Part shown: one piece after another, positions 1 through 11,522 of the stretch
Layout of the letters: every line of letters starts with the position of its first letter
Position numbering within the stretch: the stretch's first letter is position 1
Assembly: GCA_015499985.1 (NCBI GenBank)
Contig: JAAAUF010000346.1
Coordinates: 1 to 38,364 of the forward strand
DNA from: Haplosporangium gracile
Lineage: Eukaryota; Mortierellomycota; Mortierellomycetes; Mortierellales; Mortierellaceae
Length of the DNA stretch: 38,364 nucleotides
Reading direction: 5' to 3'
The notes under the pieces: model-generated
Told to the model about the DNA's origin: nothing
The model's database searches: none
What the model saw: the letters and a program-made list of their open reading frames with translations, nothing else
Made by a program: the position numbers and the translations under genes

Positions 1-2328
1 TTTTAGTGCGAGTGTGAGCAGGTACAGTAATGGGGAGACGTCTTTCTTTTCTTGAGGCCAGATTGTGGTTGCACGAAAATAACTAACTGACAGACGAAAA
101 TACTTTGTGCTAGTGAGCAATGAGTTGCAAGCGTGTTGGGGTGCATGTCCATAGTTCACTAGGGGAGTTCACAAATGGAGGGAAACTAAAACACTGCAGT
201 TCGATTTGAACGAAACCGGCACAAATGAATGCAAAACAAATAAACAAATCAACAAATCAAAACAACATAACAAAACAAGAGAAATGAGCAGCACGAGTAG
301 CTAACATTATCATTTACTCATTTTATTTCACGGAGTGGCGTTTGCAATGATTAGCATGGACAACGTGCGGTTGCAGGGCGTGTGAATGAACAGTAGCTAG
401 CTAGCCCCAAGGAGAGACAAGAGCGAGCAAAAACAATATGTACGGTCTCAAGAGATGGTTGGGCTGGCCCCAAACAGCTGGATTTATGTGTCAATTTGGC
501 TATTGAAAGAGTACATGTGCACTGTACTATGACAAAAATACATAAATTGGTGTCTGAAAGCTGAAAGAGAGGGCGATCGCTTCAGACAAAAAAATGGCTA
601 AAGCGTACGCCAGACGCCAGCTAATTTATTATAGCTAGCTGCCGTGTTAGATGTTATTCAAGGTAGCTAGTGTGTGTAGCATGTATATTTAATAGAAAAG
701 GAGCTGCCAATGGTCGCCGGCATGAAGGGTATTTGCAGGTGTGGATGGGTTCAGGCACACAGCGAAGTAGCGATAAGAAAGTACGGAACCCTGTCTTTTT
801 CGCAATTCATTTTTCTGTGACTTTTCGACGCCTTTTTATACGGTTTTCATAAATTGTAGTCAAGTGGATTGTGTCTCTTTGACATGCTCCTCCTTCCTCG
901 GTTGTCCACTTTCCTCTTCCTCTCTTTTGAATCACTTTCTCTTTTCCCTCCCTTCTCTTTCTCTTCTCTTCTTCTTCTTCTTCTTCTTTATCCTCGTCGT
1001 CGTCCTCTCCTTCCGTCCTTCTCTCTCTCTCTCCGTCCCTCTTCTCCTTCCCTTTTATTCCCTTTCTCCACCTCCGCCTTCCTTCTTCTCAATTTATTTA
1101 TTTTATTTATTTTTTATCTCCTTCCCTCCATCTCCATCTCTCGTCTTTGTCCTCTCGTGTATCCCCTTCTCTCTCTCCTTCTCACCTCTTCTCCTCCTTC
1201 TCTCTCCATATCTCTCCCCCGCACGACCACAGCAGGAACCAGCAACAGCAAAGGCCTCCTTTTATTTTTTCATTCACTCTCTCTCTTTTTTTGGGTTCTA
1301 TCCTGCCCTGTCAACTGAACAACCAACAACAACAGCCAACAACTGTTTCTTTCTTTTGTAACGACCCATTCCATTTTCCCTCGCTTGGATTTTTATCTTT
1401 CTCGTTTCTTTTTAGTCCCCCTTTTTTCACACTCTTTCTCATCACTGTCTTCTTAACATCGTTCTTCATTCGTTTTTTTCTTTTTGTCGTCGTCTACATT
1501 AACAAACGACAACAACCTAACGGACAGGAGCGAAAACAAAAAAAAAAAAAAAAAAAAGACGGAGTCAAATACCCTCTTCTTTTTTTCTTTCTCTTTCGTA
1601 CTCCTGTGCATATTTCATCTAATATCGACCCTTTTGCGATTAAAAAGTAAAAAAGAGGATCATGCACCACATGCGACCCGAGACAGCAACTACCCCTCCT
1701 CTTCCTCCTCTTCTTCCAGAATCGACCGCAAGTCTGCCTTGAACACAAGCCTCGCCACACTTGTCCTTTTGCTTCATTTATACCCGCATATCTCTTCTCC
1801 TTTTTTTTATTTTTTTTTATTTCTCTTATATATTCTTTCATCTTTTTGAGGTTTCTGTCATTGTTTTCTTTTCTACTTCAATTGCGCCCTCACTGCTGTA
1901 TCATCACTATCTTCCTCTTCCTCTTCCATCGTATTATCCATACCCCTCACTACTCTATTATTCCACCTGGTCTAGAGACCCTTTATTTTTTGCTCCTCTT
2001 GCAGGATAACGCCCTTTTTTAGTAGTAGCAGTTGAATTCGTCCTCACTTTTGTTTTTTATTTCTAATTCGACTTCCAGCCCTTCCAACGGCACATATTTC
2101 TGTTTCTTCTTCTTGTGCTCACCAACCCATAATTGCTCTCGCTTTACATCCGGCTCCGACACCCTCCACTTTCTCTATCTATCTCTTTTTCACAACTCAC
2201 TCTCTCCCCCTTGTTGCTCCCTGCTCTCTTTTTTGTCTCCATATCCATCTCCCTCTTTATCCATCCAGCCCACGTTTGTAGCGCCAAGCCCCCCCCCCCC
2301 CCACGCGGTATAGACGGATCAACATCAG
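1..2328. other. Intergenic/5' flank with long pyrimidine-rich tract
   Basis: I see no convincing gene here. Bases 1-850 are mixed-composition DNA with short open frames that show no domain-like sequence. From about 880 to 2310 the + strand is strongly C+T rich, with CTT, TCC and TTCC runs, an A-run near 1540-1557 and a 14-base C-run at 2289-2302 that ends 26 bases before the START-protein ATG. Long open frames here, rich in Ser, Leu, Phe and Pro, come from this composition and are not genes. The tract is probably the promoter and 5' leader of the downstream gene. A TATA-like stretch near 833-840 and another near 1828-1834 are weak. A 5' UTR intron cannot be excluded. Confidence 0.6.
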
Positions 2329-5300
2329 ATGTTTTCACTAAAGAAGAAAAAGACAAAGGGTATCCAGGGCGGTGGTATCCAAGGTGGCAGCCATGCTCAC
2401 GATATCCATATCGACGAGCCTATCGAATGGCTTGAACAGCACCATAAAAAGACAATGGGCCAATCCACCCCTCACGCCAACCACAACCACAACCACAACA
2501 ATAGTTTGCCTACTCAACAACCACAACACTCAAAACAACAACTCTCACACCAGCAACAACAACAGCAACAACAACAACACTTACAGGAACCTTCCAGTCA
2601 ACAACTCGGCCTTTCATCCTCTGGTTTCGAGTACCCCTTGAGTGGAGATGAATCCGACAACCACCACAACCAAATGGAGCATCTTCGGTCACAGTTCTAC
2701 ACCCCTGACCCCCAGAAACGGACAAAGGAGTACCATATGGAGCAGTCAATGCAGGCTATCGAGCACCTCAAGGTGGCCTCACGACCGAATGGGTGGAAGA
2801 AGATCGACAAGCACAAGTCTGGTTGCACCATCTACCAGTCGACCACCGCCACCACGATACCTAGCCACGGCGAGCACAAATACCCAGCCTTTAAAGGCGA
2901 GCACGTCATCCGTGGACACAAGGCCCAAGATGTGTTTGCCATTGTAGGAGTGCGCAAGTTGTGGGAGTAAGTTTTTATTTGCTTTTTTGTTCTCGTTATC
3001 CCTTTCTCTTTCCATCCTCTCCTTTGTTTTTTTTAGTGTTTTGGTCCTTTGGTGTTTGTTTGTCTATTCAGGCGTTCTCCCGCGGGAGCTACAAATTGAT
3101 CGCGTCCGTGTGGCGAGGAGAATCCTTTTTTAGGGGCCAAAATTGATTGGTGTAGTCGGACGCGTCTCTTTTTGGGGTTTATTTGTTTGCTCCTATAGAA
3201 TCATGACGACAGCAACTAAAAGAAGGTCTATTGGATGGAAGGACAATGGGAGAGATGCACAAGCATTACTATCCTCTAGAAAGAAGATGAGGGAGAGTAA
3301 AGAGTGGGATCTCCCTCCCTCTCTCTCTCTCTCTTTCTCTTTCTTTGTTCAATTGCTATTGTCGTTTAGCTAGTTCTCTCTCTCTCTCTTTCTATATGTT
3401 CTATCTCTCGGTTCTTCTTTCACTCCATCTTTCATCCACTGTCCCTTTGTTTCTTCTCCCTCTCGCATACATACACACACACCCACCCCTATGCCTCCCT
3501 TGCAAATCTGTTACAGATTTGGCATACGCACGGTGAACCCCCCCCCCCCCCCCTTTTTTTTTTCTTCTTTTGGCGATGAGTCTAAGCGTCTTTCTTTCTA
3601 ACGGACGAAACATCTTCTTAAACTCTCTTTCTTTCCTTCTCAATAGCGACTGGTACGATGAGCTCAGCTGCGTAGAGACCTACGACGACGCGACCACTCT
3701 CATGTACATGGTCATGAAAGGAACCCTCTCATCCAAGTGAGTGACTCCCTTTGCACATTCTTCCCGCAGCCTCCTTCTACTTCGCTCTCCCTCCCCTGGT
3801 TCTTCCCATCTGTCGAATTCATATGCCCTGTTAGCCACCTGTCGTTTTGATTAACTTCCTACGCTAATATGGATCATCTTTTACGGCTCTTCTTTTCTTT
3901 CATTTTCCTTTCTCTACAAAAAAGGACGCGAGATATTGCGATGGTAGAAAGGACAGAAATTGAGAAGGATGGCACGATTTACTTTGCTGCCTGCTCAGTC
4001 GACTCGACCAAGATTCCTCGGATGGCGGGTAAACACCGCGCAGAGATCTTCTTGGCCGGATGGATCATCCAGCCCCTCCCTTCCAATCCTCCTATCACAA
4101 AGGTCACCTATGTCATCCAGACCGACCTTCTGAACAGGCTGCCAAAGTTCATCGCCAAGCGGTCACTGGCCAAGCGGGCGCTCGTCGCCACCGTCGTCGA
4201 GACCTACCTCAAAAAGAACGGCTCTCCCTCGACCACTGTCGCCACAACGACGACGCGTCCACGCAGTTTGAGCGAACCTCTCAAGCTGGATCATTTGCTC
4301 ATCCCACCAGACTCTGATGATGAAGATCTGATCTCTGGGTCGGCTTTCCTTACACCACTCGGTCCCATTTCATCCAATCACAACGCGCATCATGCCGATG
4401 ACGAAGAGGAAGAATCTACTGAGGACGAGGCTCCAAGGCGGCAGAGGCCATTTTACCAGGCTACGCCTTCATCCAAGCCCCCTGCCGCCAATGCTCGCAA
4501 TTCTCTCTTCTCGTCCAACTCCTTGTTCAGCCAAGAGTTCATCGACAGCAACCCTTTCCTTGGCGAATCATCTGCCCTCTTTGGTGATTCTCTTCTCTTT
4601 GGCAAGGATAGTACCTTTGAGAGTACGGCCAAGAAGCAGCAGCAGGGCAAGATTGAGACCTCTGCTCCTTCAAAGCCCGCTGTCTCCAAGCCTATCGCCT
4701 CCAAACCAGCTGTTCAAGAAAAGACCCGTGCGCCAGTGCCAGTCACCAGGACGACTCTCTCTCCTGACATCGAGACACCGAAACCCCAGCAATCCAAGCG
4801 CGTATCGATCCCTGTGGTGCAGCCAAAGTCCGAGGCACGGATGAAATACTACAATGGCAGTAGTCATACTCTCTTGCCAGAGCACTCGGAGCTGATGCCC
4901 ATGCCCATGATCCTTCCAACTACGCCACCATTGACGCCTACCGCCTCAATCACCAGCAAGGATGTCACGTCGGACTCGGACGCAGCTCAAACGCCCGAGG
5001 TCAAGGTCGTTCCCAGATCGCCCAAGAACAGCACGACAGCCCTCGAGGCAATTGACACTGTCAGCTCCCGACCCAGCTCCATGGCAATGTCCTCGTTCGG
5101 AATGAAATCTCCTTCAGCAATGATGGAGGCTCGTCGTCACAGCGCTTTGATGGGCCGTGGCACTGCCTTTGTGCCACGCCATAGCCATGCTGTCCCAATC
5201 CGTGGCAACCCCAACGTCTCTCTCCAGTCCTTAATTCGTCCCTCCGGATCCACGAGTAATGCCATGAAGCGTCACTCGGCAGCGCCCAGTTTGGATTCCA

Positions 5301-7821
5301 ACCGGTCATTGACATCGTTCCCACCTACCATGATCTTGCCCCACAGACATTCCGAGACTGCACGTAAAGCTTTGGCCATGTTCAAGGTCCTGGCTTCGAG
5401 TCCCGAGGACCGGTGGAGAACCATCTCGAGCGAGAACGGATTCAAGAGCTACTCGAGAGTTATCTCAGGAGCTGGCCTGCCCATGCTTCGTAGCGAGGGT
5501 ACCATTACTGGAGGTTGGACTGTTGAGCAGATCAACGCCGTGATCGAGTCGTCTGGCTGCCGAACCAACTGGGATGAGCGCTTCGAGAATTTGTCGATTG
5601 CTGAGACCTTCAATCACAACGAGTACTTGTTCCATGTTACTCTCAAGGGTGTTGGCTCCATAACGTGAGTTGTCGATTGTACTTTATTTCGCAATGAATA
5701 CATGTTTCATGCTAGTATGATTAGAAATTAACATGTCGTTATCTTTGCTGTCTATGTTGACACAGTGGCCGCGATCTTGCTGGAGTCACCATCATCGACA
5801 GGGATCCCATGACCTCTGCTTTGTACAACGTCTCGACGTCGGTTCTTGATCCCACCATCCCCGAGGATCCTGGCCGTATTCGCGCCATGCTTGAACTCTC
5901 TGGCTGGTCCCTGCGTCCTACCTTTGATGGTCAAGGCAACACCGTCTCTGTGAATGTGACGTTTGTGGTCCAGGTCGACATTCGCGGAACCTTACTCTCG
6001 TCGGTTGTCAAGTCTATGACTGCCAGTATGACTACCGCCGTCCCCCGCCTCAACCAGTTCATCAACAAGACTGGCTACCCACCATTTGCATCGCATATCT
6101 CCGGCACAAGACTGTTGGACACCTTTGATCCCACGACTGGGTTCTATGAGTTGTGCTACAAGGCTGCTCCTGGTTGGACAGAGATCCGTGTCGGTCGCAA
6201 GGTGTACAAAGAGGGCTATGATTTCTTCATCAAACCTGACGATCCTTCGGTTCGCGTGGAGCTTGCTCCTGATTTTGGTGGCGTTCGCATCTGGACCACT
6301 CTTGATCATGAAGGTCAGAGCATCATTGCCCAGGTCTCGCGAAAGGGCATGAACATTGTCGAGCAGACCGCACCCAAGGAGGAGGCCAAGCAGGGTACCG
6401 AAGTCCGAACCGTCGAGGAGAGCCTTACCGCCAAGAGCGAGCCCATCAGCAGCTTTGACAATAACGGATACGATCAGAACGAGGTCGAAAGGGAGTCGAG
6501 ACATGCGACCCATGCTAGCCGTAAGAGACGCAGCGCCAGCTACTCAACTACAACTCCAGCATCGGGATCCTCTGCTCGTCCTGACTCTCAAGCTTCTCAG
6601 AGCTCTGAGAGGGGCCGCTCGCGTGGACGTACTCCTCGTCAGATCGTGACTCTCCCCGCCGGCACCCCTCTTCCTCCATTGCCTCGCCGATCCAGTTCCT
6701 TGAGCAGGTACTCGATCCCCATCGATGCCTACCTCCCTGGCCCTGATGCTCCTCCAGTGCCCACCAATGGCGCAGCTCTGGAGGCTGGTATCCGTTCTAG
6801 CACTGCCTCGGGATTGGAGCTTGTTGTCTCGCCCATTGCTAGCCCAAGACCTGATTCGCCTACTATCTTGGAACCTCCACTTCAGATTGAGAGCAAGCTG
6901 GTCGCTGCAGCTGCTCGCGACTCTATTTATGAGGCCCCCACAGTGTTGACCACAGCCGCGGCTGCAGCTGTTGGTGTGTCCAAGGTCGAGGCTAAGGTTG
7001 AGGCCAAGGTCGAAGTTGTTTCAGATGTGACCACCGATCACTCAGTGAGCGCGCCTGCTACGACTGTGGCGACTCCCAAGCCCATTGAGGTTGTTTCCTT
7101 GGCTTCGCAGTCTTCTCCCGCCGCTTCGCCTGTCCCCTCGGCCACTCCTGTCTTCAGCCCTCGTTCGTCTTCTTTGACTGCCGCGTCGACGACCTCCTCT
7201 GTTGCGTCTTCTCCCACGGCCTCTGGTTCTGGATTCCAGCCCTCGAGCCGCCTGAAGCACAGCACCTCGATTGCCTCGATTGGTGGCGCCAGCTCCGGAC
7301 CCAAGAGACGCGAAGTCCGTGTCACGTTCTCATTGGACACCATTGACAAGTCGGCTGACGTCGATGCTGCTCACTTGACTACCACCTCGAGCCCCCTGGA
7401 CAACCTGGCAAAGATGAACAATGACAAAGAGATCGTGACCGTCAAGGACCACGCTGTCCACAATGTCGTCTCCCAGTGTGGATCGATCGAGTCCCAGGAG
7501 AGCCAGGAGTATGAGAGCGATGAAGCCGAGTTCGTCGAGGCCCGCGAATCACTGTCTGATGACGAGATGGAGTTTGCACTGGTCTTGGCCAGTATCGGTG
7601 CTTGGCCTTCGGCATCATCATCATCGGCTTCTTCGTCCTCCTTGGCTTCCAAGCAGGTGGTTCAGAAGGAGAAGCGGGAAGAGATGGTCATGGCCTCGTT
7701 GCAGGCCGCCGAGAGAGGGTTCCGTCAGTTCGTGTTGGGTTCCTCTGTCCAAGCCAAGGCGGCCATTGTGTTCTTGTTGCTCGTCTACTATGCCGGTCGT
7801 CTTTCATCACTCATCGCCTAA
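2329..7821 (+). CDS. Tandem START-domain lipid-binding protein with C-terminal membrane anchor
   Basis: Proposed join is 2329-2966, 3647-3736, 3925-5664, 5766-7821, giving 1507 residues; all introns are GT-AG and the frame closes exactly. The N-terminus is rich in His, Asn and Gln. A first START-type domain spans roughly residues 140-340: exon 1 ends in RKLWD, exon 2 continues DWYDELSCVETYDD, and exon 3 has IYFAACSVDSTKIPR and HRAEIFLAGWIIQPL, the usual START order. A Ser/Pro-rich linker follows. A second START-like domain spans about 716-925 (FKSYSRVISG, WDERFENLSIAETF, SGWSLRPTFDG), then an extra conserved-looking module to about 1015. The C-terminus is low complexity and ends in a hydrophobic segment, AAIVFLLLVYYAGRLSSLIA, consistent with a tail anchor. 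START domains bind sterols, phospholipids or ceramides, so intracellular lipid transfer at a membrane is the likely role; the ligand cannot be read from sequence. The first intron (680 bases) is far longer than its neighbours. Confidence 0.85.
2967..3646 (+). other. Unusually long intron 1 of the START gene
   Basis: The donor GTAAGT follows TGGGA and the acceptor CAATAG precedes CGACTGG; joining them rebuilds the START motif WDDWYDE. The intron holds CT dinucleotide runs near 3311-3330 and 3374-3390, and a 16-base C-run (3538-3553) followed by a T-run. Other introns in the window are mostly 90-215 bases. Confidence 0.75.
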
Positions 7822-8430
7822 GTTAAGTTGCGTCTGAGAAAAAACCTTAGAGTCAGACCCAACAACAGCCATCATCCTCCTTTTTTCTTCATTCTCTTCT
7901 CACGCCAAAATAAACATACATTAATTTCGTATATGGTCATTGTTTTTGGTTCTTCCTTTACAAATGGCGAGTTTTATGAACAGGTTGTAGTGGACACAAG
8001 ATGCTCGTTTTTTTCCTTTTCTTCCTCGTTTTCACTGATGGGCGTAAAGTGCTCACCAATTGTGCTCACAATCTTTGTTTTCAAAGCAATTAGCGCGACA
8101 AAGGAAGGAAAGAAGGAAGGAAGGAAGGAAAGTGGGGCGGAAGATAATGGGCTTCGTTCATACAGTGCCTCATCGTTGCCGCGGGGCATACAAGATCTGA
8201 CTGTGCGTAAGCAGCAGAATGAATAATCCACCAATCCAAAGCACTTAAAAAGCAGGACGTGCTCTTTTTTTTTTTTTGTCTTTTTCGATCCCTCTCTTCC
8301 CTTCCTCCTTTCCTCCATCTCCCGCCTCTCTCCACTCTCCCCCTCTTTTTTTCCACGCTGTACATACACTTTTATTTGTTTCTTGGACCGTGGGCAATTT
8401 TTCGAGCCATCGAAAAATCAAAATAATATC
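7822..8430. other. Intergenic region between START and F-box genes
   Basis: No gene is seen. It holds the START gene 3' UTR, an AAGG-type microsatellite near 8100-8130, a T-run near 8268-8279 and a CT-rich leader from about 8280 up to the F-box ATG. An open frame from 8383 in frame with the F-box gene begins at TTG, so it is not used as the start. Confidence 0.5.
7909..7914 (+). terminator. AATAAA polyadenylation signal for START gene
   Basis: A canonical AATAAA lies 88 bases past the stop codon of the tandem START gene, a normal fungal 3' UTR distance. Confidence 0.5.
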
Positions 8431-10929
8431 ATGCAAAAAGCTTCTTCTCCTTCTCCCTCTTCTTTTTCTTCTCCCTCCCCACAAGAATACGCATCAAGTC
8501 CCTCCTCAAGATGGCCCCACATCCCTCTCGAGATACTCGAACTCATCATGGACATGCTCGATGACGACACGGCCACCCTCGCATCCATACTTCAAGTCGA
8601 CCGTCAATGCTTCTTTGCAGCTGTCCCCCGCCTCTACCAAGACCCCTTCCTCCGGATCCGAGAGATCTATCGTCGCAAAAGCCACAGTATCCGAATCGAT
8701 GCCCTGCGGACTGAGACGGATCAACACCTGAGGCCCAAGACACCGTCAGATGATCCGGGTTCCTTGCCGATGACGGAGGAGGAGGAGACGGCGTTGAAGG
8801 TGTGGAATGCTTATCGGACTAAGGCTTTCTTTGAGCAGGATGATTCCGCCATTAATTTGCAGTGGAGGCATGAGGCGCAAGAGCGGGAGAGGCAGTTGTT
8901 GGTGACGTTGATGTCGACACTTTTGCAGGACCTTTGTCTCCGGTTTCCTGTTATCACGGATTCGTTCCTGCCACCGTCAGCCTCGTCGTCTTCATCATCA
9001 TCATCATCCTCATCATCATCGTCATCATCACTTCCCTCAGCCCCCTTGCCCAGTGGTACGATACGAAGCCGCTGTCCTCTGGACTTTGGCCCCCACTTTC
9101 GAGAAATAACCTGGACCGGCCAACACTACCTCCGTCACTGGACCGTCATAGACCTCGAAAAGCTCTCGACCCGCGGGCGCCACCTCCCCTACACCTCTTA
9201 CGAGGCTTTTGCGAACGGAGATGCCAAGGAAAAAGATGGGCTGTTCAGTTTCTTGTTTCAAGATCGGGCAGAGTGGATGATTGGTGTGCCCGAATACCTG
9301 CAGCGCGCACTGTTGAACCGACCCGGAGCCGACAGGATTGTGACGCTGAGGATTCCCATTCGTCGGGTGCGGAGTTTCCAGGAGCGATGGGATCGTGATC
9401 CCAGGGGGTGGGATAAAGCAAGGTCGAGGAGATTGTGCGGGTTGAGGACTTCGAGCGTGAGGAGGGAGGAGGCTAGGGCGGCGCAGGAAAGGTTGCGAGC
9501 TGAGAAGGAGGCGGATGGAGAGGAGACTCATGGACGTAGTTTGGATGTTGCCGCTAGCTCTTCTCTGCTTGCGACATCATCGTCATTGCCACAGGAGAAC
9601 AAGGATAACGGGACTCAAACAACGTCGAATCACACTATGGACGAGTCCTCCCGGCCTTACTGTTTCACGTTGAATAAGCTGACGAACCTGAGACGGATCG
9701 AGATCTGCAATCTTAGCCAGAACAGTTGCGACTGGGAGACGCTCCGCCGAGCCCTCTTCACCCTTGAGTTCGGTAGCGACTCAGGTGTACAACTGGGAGA
9801 CCTGAGCAAGATGAAACCAACTGCCGCGCTCCAAAAAAAACGACGCCACCGCAACAAGATCCGAGAACTGTGTCTCATAACCCAAACGACTATGGGGCTC
9901 GAGATTGATAGGATCCTGGAGTGTTTTGGTGGGTTGGAGGTGTTGGAGATTATGACACCCAGTGTTCAGTACTACCCTTGGGTGACAAACTGGGATCCGA
10001 GTCTATGTCGGGAGCTGAAGGTTCTGAGGATAGGGGAGATTGAGCGGATGACGGCGAGTAAAGGGTCGTTGGAGGATTTGGGGCGGTTTTGGAGGTTGGA
10101 GGAGTTGAGGTTGGGGATTAATATTGCGAACGTGTTCCAATGGGTTGTGGATGCCAAGAGGGAGGCGAGAAGGGTTAGTGCTGCAGAAGGATCTGGAGCA
10201 CGAGCAGGAGCAGGAGCAGCAAAGAGAGGAGGAGAGGAAGACCTACTATCGCACTGTCTCCCTAGACTCAAGAGACTGGGCGTCCTCAATCGACAGAACC
10301 TCTCCTTGGACGTCCTCACGACCGTCACGGAGGCATTCGGAGATCAGCTCGAAGAACTGGTGATTTTTTTCTCGGGATACGAGGGTCCCCTCCGGTTCAA
10401 ATACCCATTCACACACCTCACCCGCCTGGCGATCCGATTCATGAGCCTCAATCGATTTGATTTCGAGGGTCTCGCTCAACAGTGTCCCTTGCTGGAGTGG
10501 ATTGTTATCCAACACACCTGGTTCTCGGGCAGTCACCCAAATCATGACGGCAACGACGACGGGAACCCGACTGCAATGTCCTCGGAGAGACGACCAGTGT
10601 ACGATCGAGTGAACAATGGGATTGTCGAGGCCATAGTACAATTCACCAAGCTACGAACCGTTTATATCGAAGGCCATTCAACCATGCGCGGGGATCAGCT
10701 TCGGAACCTAGTAGATAGATGTTCGAGTCTGAGGCGGATCGGGGTCCATATGATGGCAGCAGTGACGACCGAGGAGTTGGCCGAGATTGATACAGAACTG
10801 AGGGGGAGACCGGAGAGGTTCCCGCTGTTACAGAGAGGGGTGTATAGGCTGCCGAGTCGGATGTCGAATTATTTGGATCGGGATTTTCATTGGCGGGCTG
10901 GCCAATGGGGGTATGCTCTCGACGAATAA
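8431..10929 (+). CDS. F-box/leucine-rich-repeat protein
   Basis: Single exon, 832 residues from the first in-frame ATG. A Ser/Pro-rich N-terminus leads into an F-box at about residues 28-75 (WPHIPLEILELIMDMLDDD, then SILQVDRQCFFAAVPRLYQ), the Skp1-binding motif of SCF ubiquitin ligases. A poly-Ser run encoded by TCA/TCG/TCC codons lies at 8983-9030. The second half has irregular leucine-rich-repeat-like strands (LTNLRRIEICNLSQ, GLEVLEIMTP, LEELRLGINIA, LPRLKRLGVLNRQN, LTRLAIRFMSLN, LRTVYIEGHS, SSLRRIGVHMM), the arrangement of fungal FBXL-like substrate receptors. The likely role is substrate choice for SCF-mediated ubiquitination; the substrate is unknown. Such proteins are numerous and fast-evolving in Mucoromycota, so no orthologue is proposed. 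Confidence 0.8.
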   Translation: MQKASSPSPSSFSSPSPQEYASSPSSRWPHIPLEILELIMDMLDDDTATLASILQVDRQCFFAAVPRLYQDPFLRIREIYRRKSHSIRIDALRTETDQHLRPKTPSDDPGSLPMTEEEETALKVWNAYRTKAFFEQDDSAINLQWRHEAQERERQLLVTLMSTLLQDLCLRFPVITDSFLPPSASSSSSSSSSSSSSSSSLPSAPLPSGTIRSRCPLDFGPHFREITWTGQHYLRHWTVIDLEKLSTRGRHLPYTSYEAFANGDAKEKDGLFSFLFQDRAEWMIGVPEYLQRALLNRPGADRIVTLRIPIRRVRSFQERWDRDPRGWDKARSRRLCGLRTSSVRREEARAAQERLRAEKEADGEETHGRSLDVAASSSLLATSSSLPQENKDNGTQTTSNHTMDESSRPYCFTLNKLTNLRRIEICNLSQNSCDWETLRRALFTLEFGSDSGVQLGDLSKMKPTAALQKKRRHRNKIRELCLITQTTMGLEIDRILECFGGLEVLEIMTPSVQYYPWVTNWDPSLCRELKVLRIGEIERMTASKGSLEDLGRFWRLEELRLGINIANVFQWVVDAKREARRVSAAEGSGARAGAGAAKRGGEEDLLSHCLPRLKRLGVLNRQNLSLDVLTTVTEAFGDQLEELVIFFSGYEGPLRFKYPFTHLTRLAIRFMSLNRFDFEGLAQQCPLLEWIVIQHTWFSGSHPNHDGNDDGNPTAMSSERRPVYDRVNNGIVEAIVQFTKLRTVYIEGHSTMRGDQLRNLVDRCSSLRRIGVHMMAAVTTEELAEIDTELRGRPERFPLLQRGVYRLPSRMSNYLDRDFHWRAGQWGYALDE
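8983..9030 (+). repeat. Serine-codon microsatellite (TCA/TCG/TCC)
   Basis: An in-frame run of trinucleotides encodes about 18 serines in the F-box protein. It lies between the F-box and the leucine-rich part and is likely variable in length between strains. Confidence 0.8.
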
Positions 10930-11522
10930 ACTCATGGATGGCATCTTGAATATGAGAGGTGAAAAATGAAAGTGAAGACCTCCTTTTGGGTTTCTTTAAT
11001 ATACGGACGAAGAATAGTGCGATGATGAACACTCGACGGACATGTTTTTTTTATTTTCTTTTTGTTGAATACGAACTGAGTGGAAGGAGAATGGACCAGG
11101 ACTTCTTATTGCGGATAGATGGAGTCTTTTGATTCGAGCTGGGGTGCGTCTGTGAACGAAAGGAGAGAAGGCGAGCAAGGATGAAAGAAAAAAAGGAGAA
11201 ATACGAGCATGATGCAATGAGGTAATCTTTATTCGAAGGTGATGGGTTTTGGGATATGTGAATGAATGGTAGCATGCTAGGGGTGTTCGTCGTAATTCTG
11301 TTTCCATCAACTTGTAGTAGCGGCGTATCAAGGATCAGGGACAACGAGGAAAGAGAAAAAAAAAAAAAAATATTGTCTTGCAGCATTCGCCCAAACGAGC
11401 GCGACTTGAAAAATGAGAATAAGCCAAGCCACAGCCAAGACGCGTTTTTACCGTTTGAACAATTTTAGCATTTTTACTCCATTCCACCTCACAAACACAC
11501 AGACACAGACACACACAGGACA
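10930..11522. other. Intergenic region between F-box and MIS12 genes
   Basis: No gene is seen. The stretch is A+T rich with an A-run near 11356-11370 and a CA-rich leader (ACACACAGACACAGACACACACAG-like) just before the MIS12 ATG. Minus-strand open frames here lack any protein-like pattern. Confidence 0.5.

Noticed and set aside
864..1850. Several overlapping plus-strand open frames rich in Ser, Leu, Phe and Pro
   Set aside because: They come from the pyrimidine-rich tract in all frames and show no domain, splice or codon pattern of a gene.
7038..7349. Minus-strand open frames within the START gene
   Set aside because: They are antisense shadows of the GC-rich coding exon.
8383..8430. Longer F-box start giving 16 extra residues
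   Set aside because: The codon at 8383 is TTG; the first in-frame ATG is at 8431.
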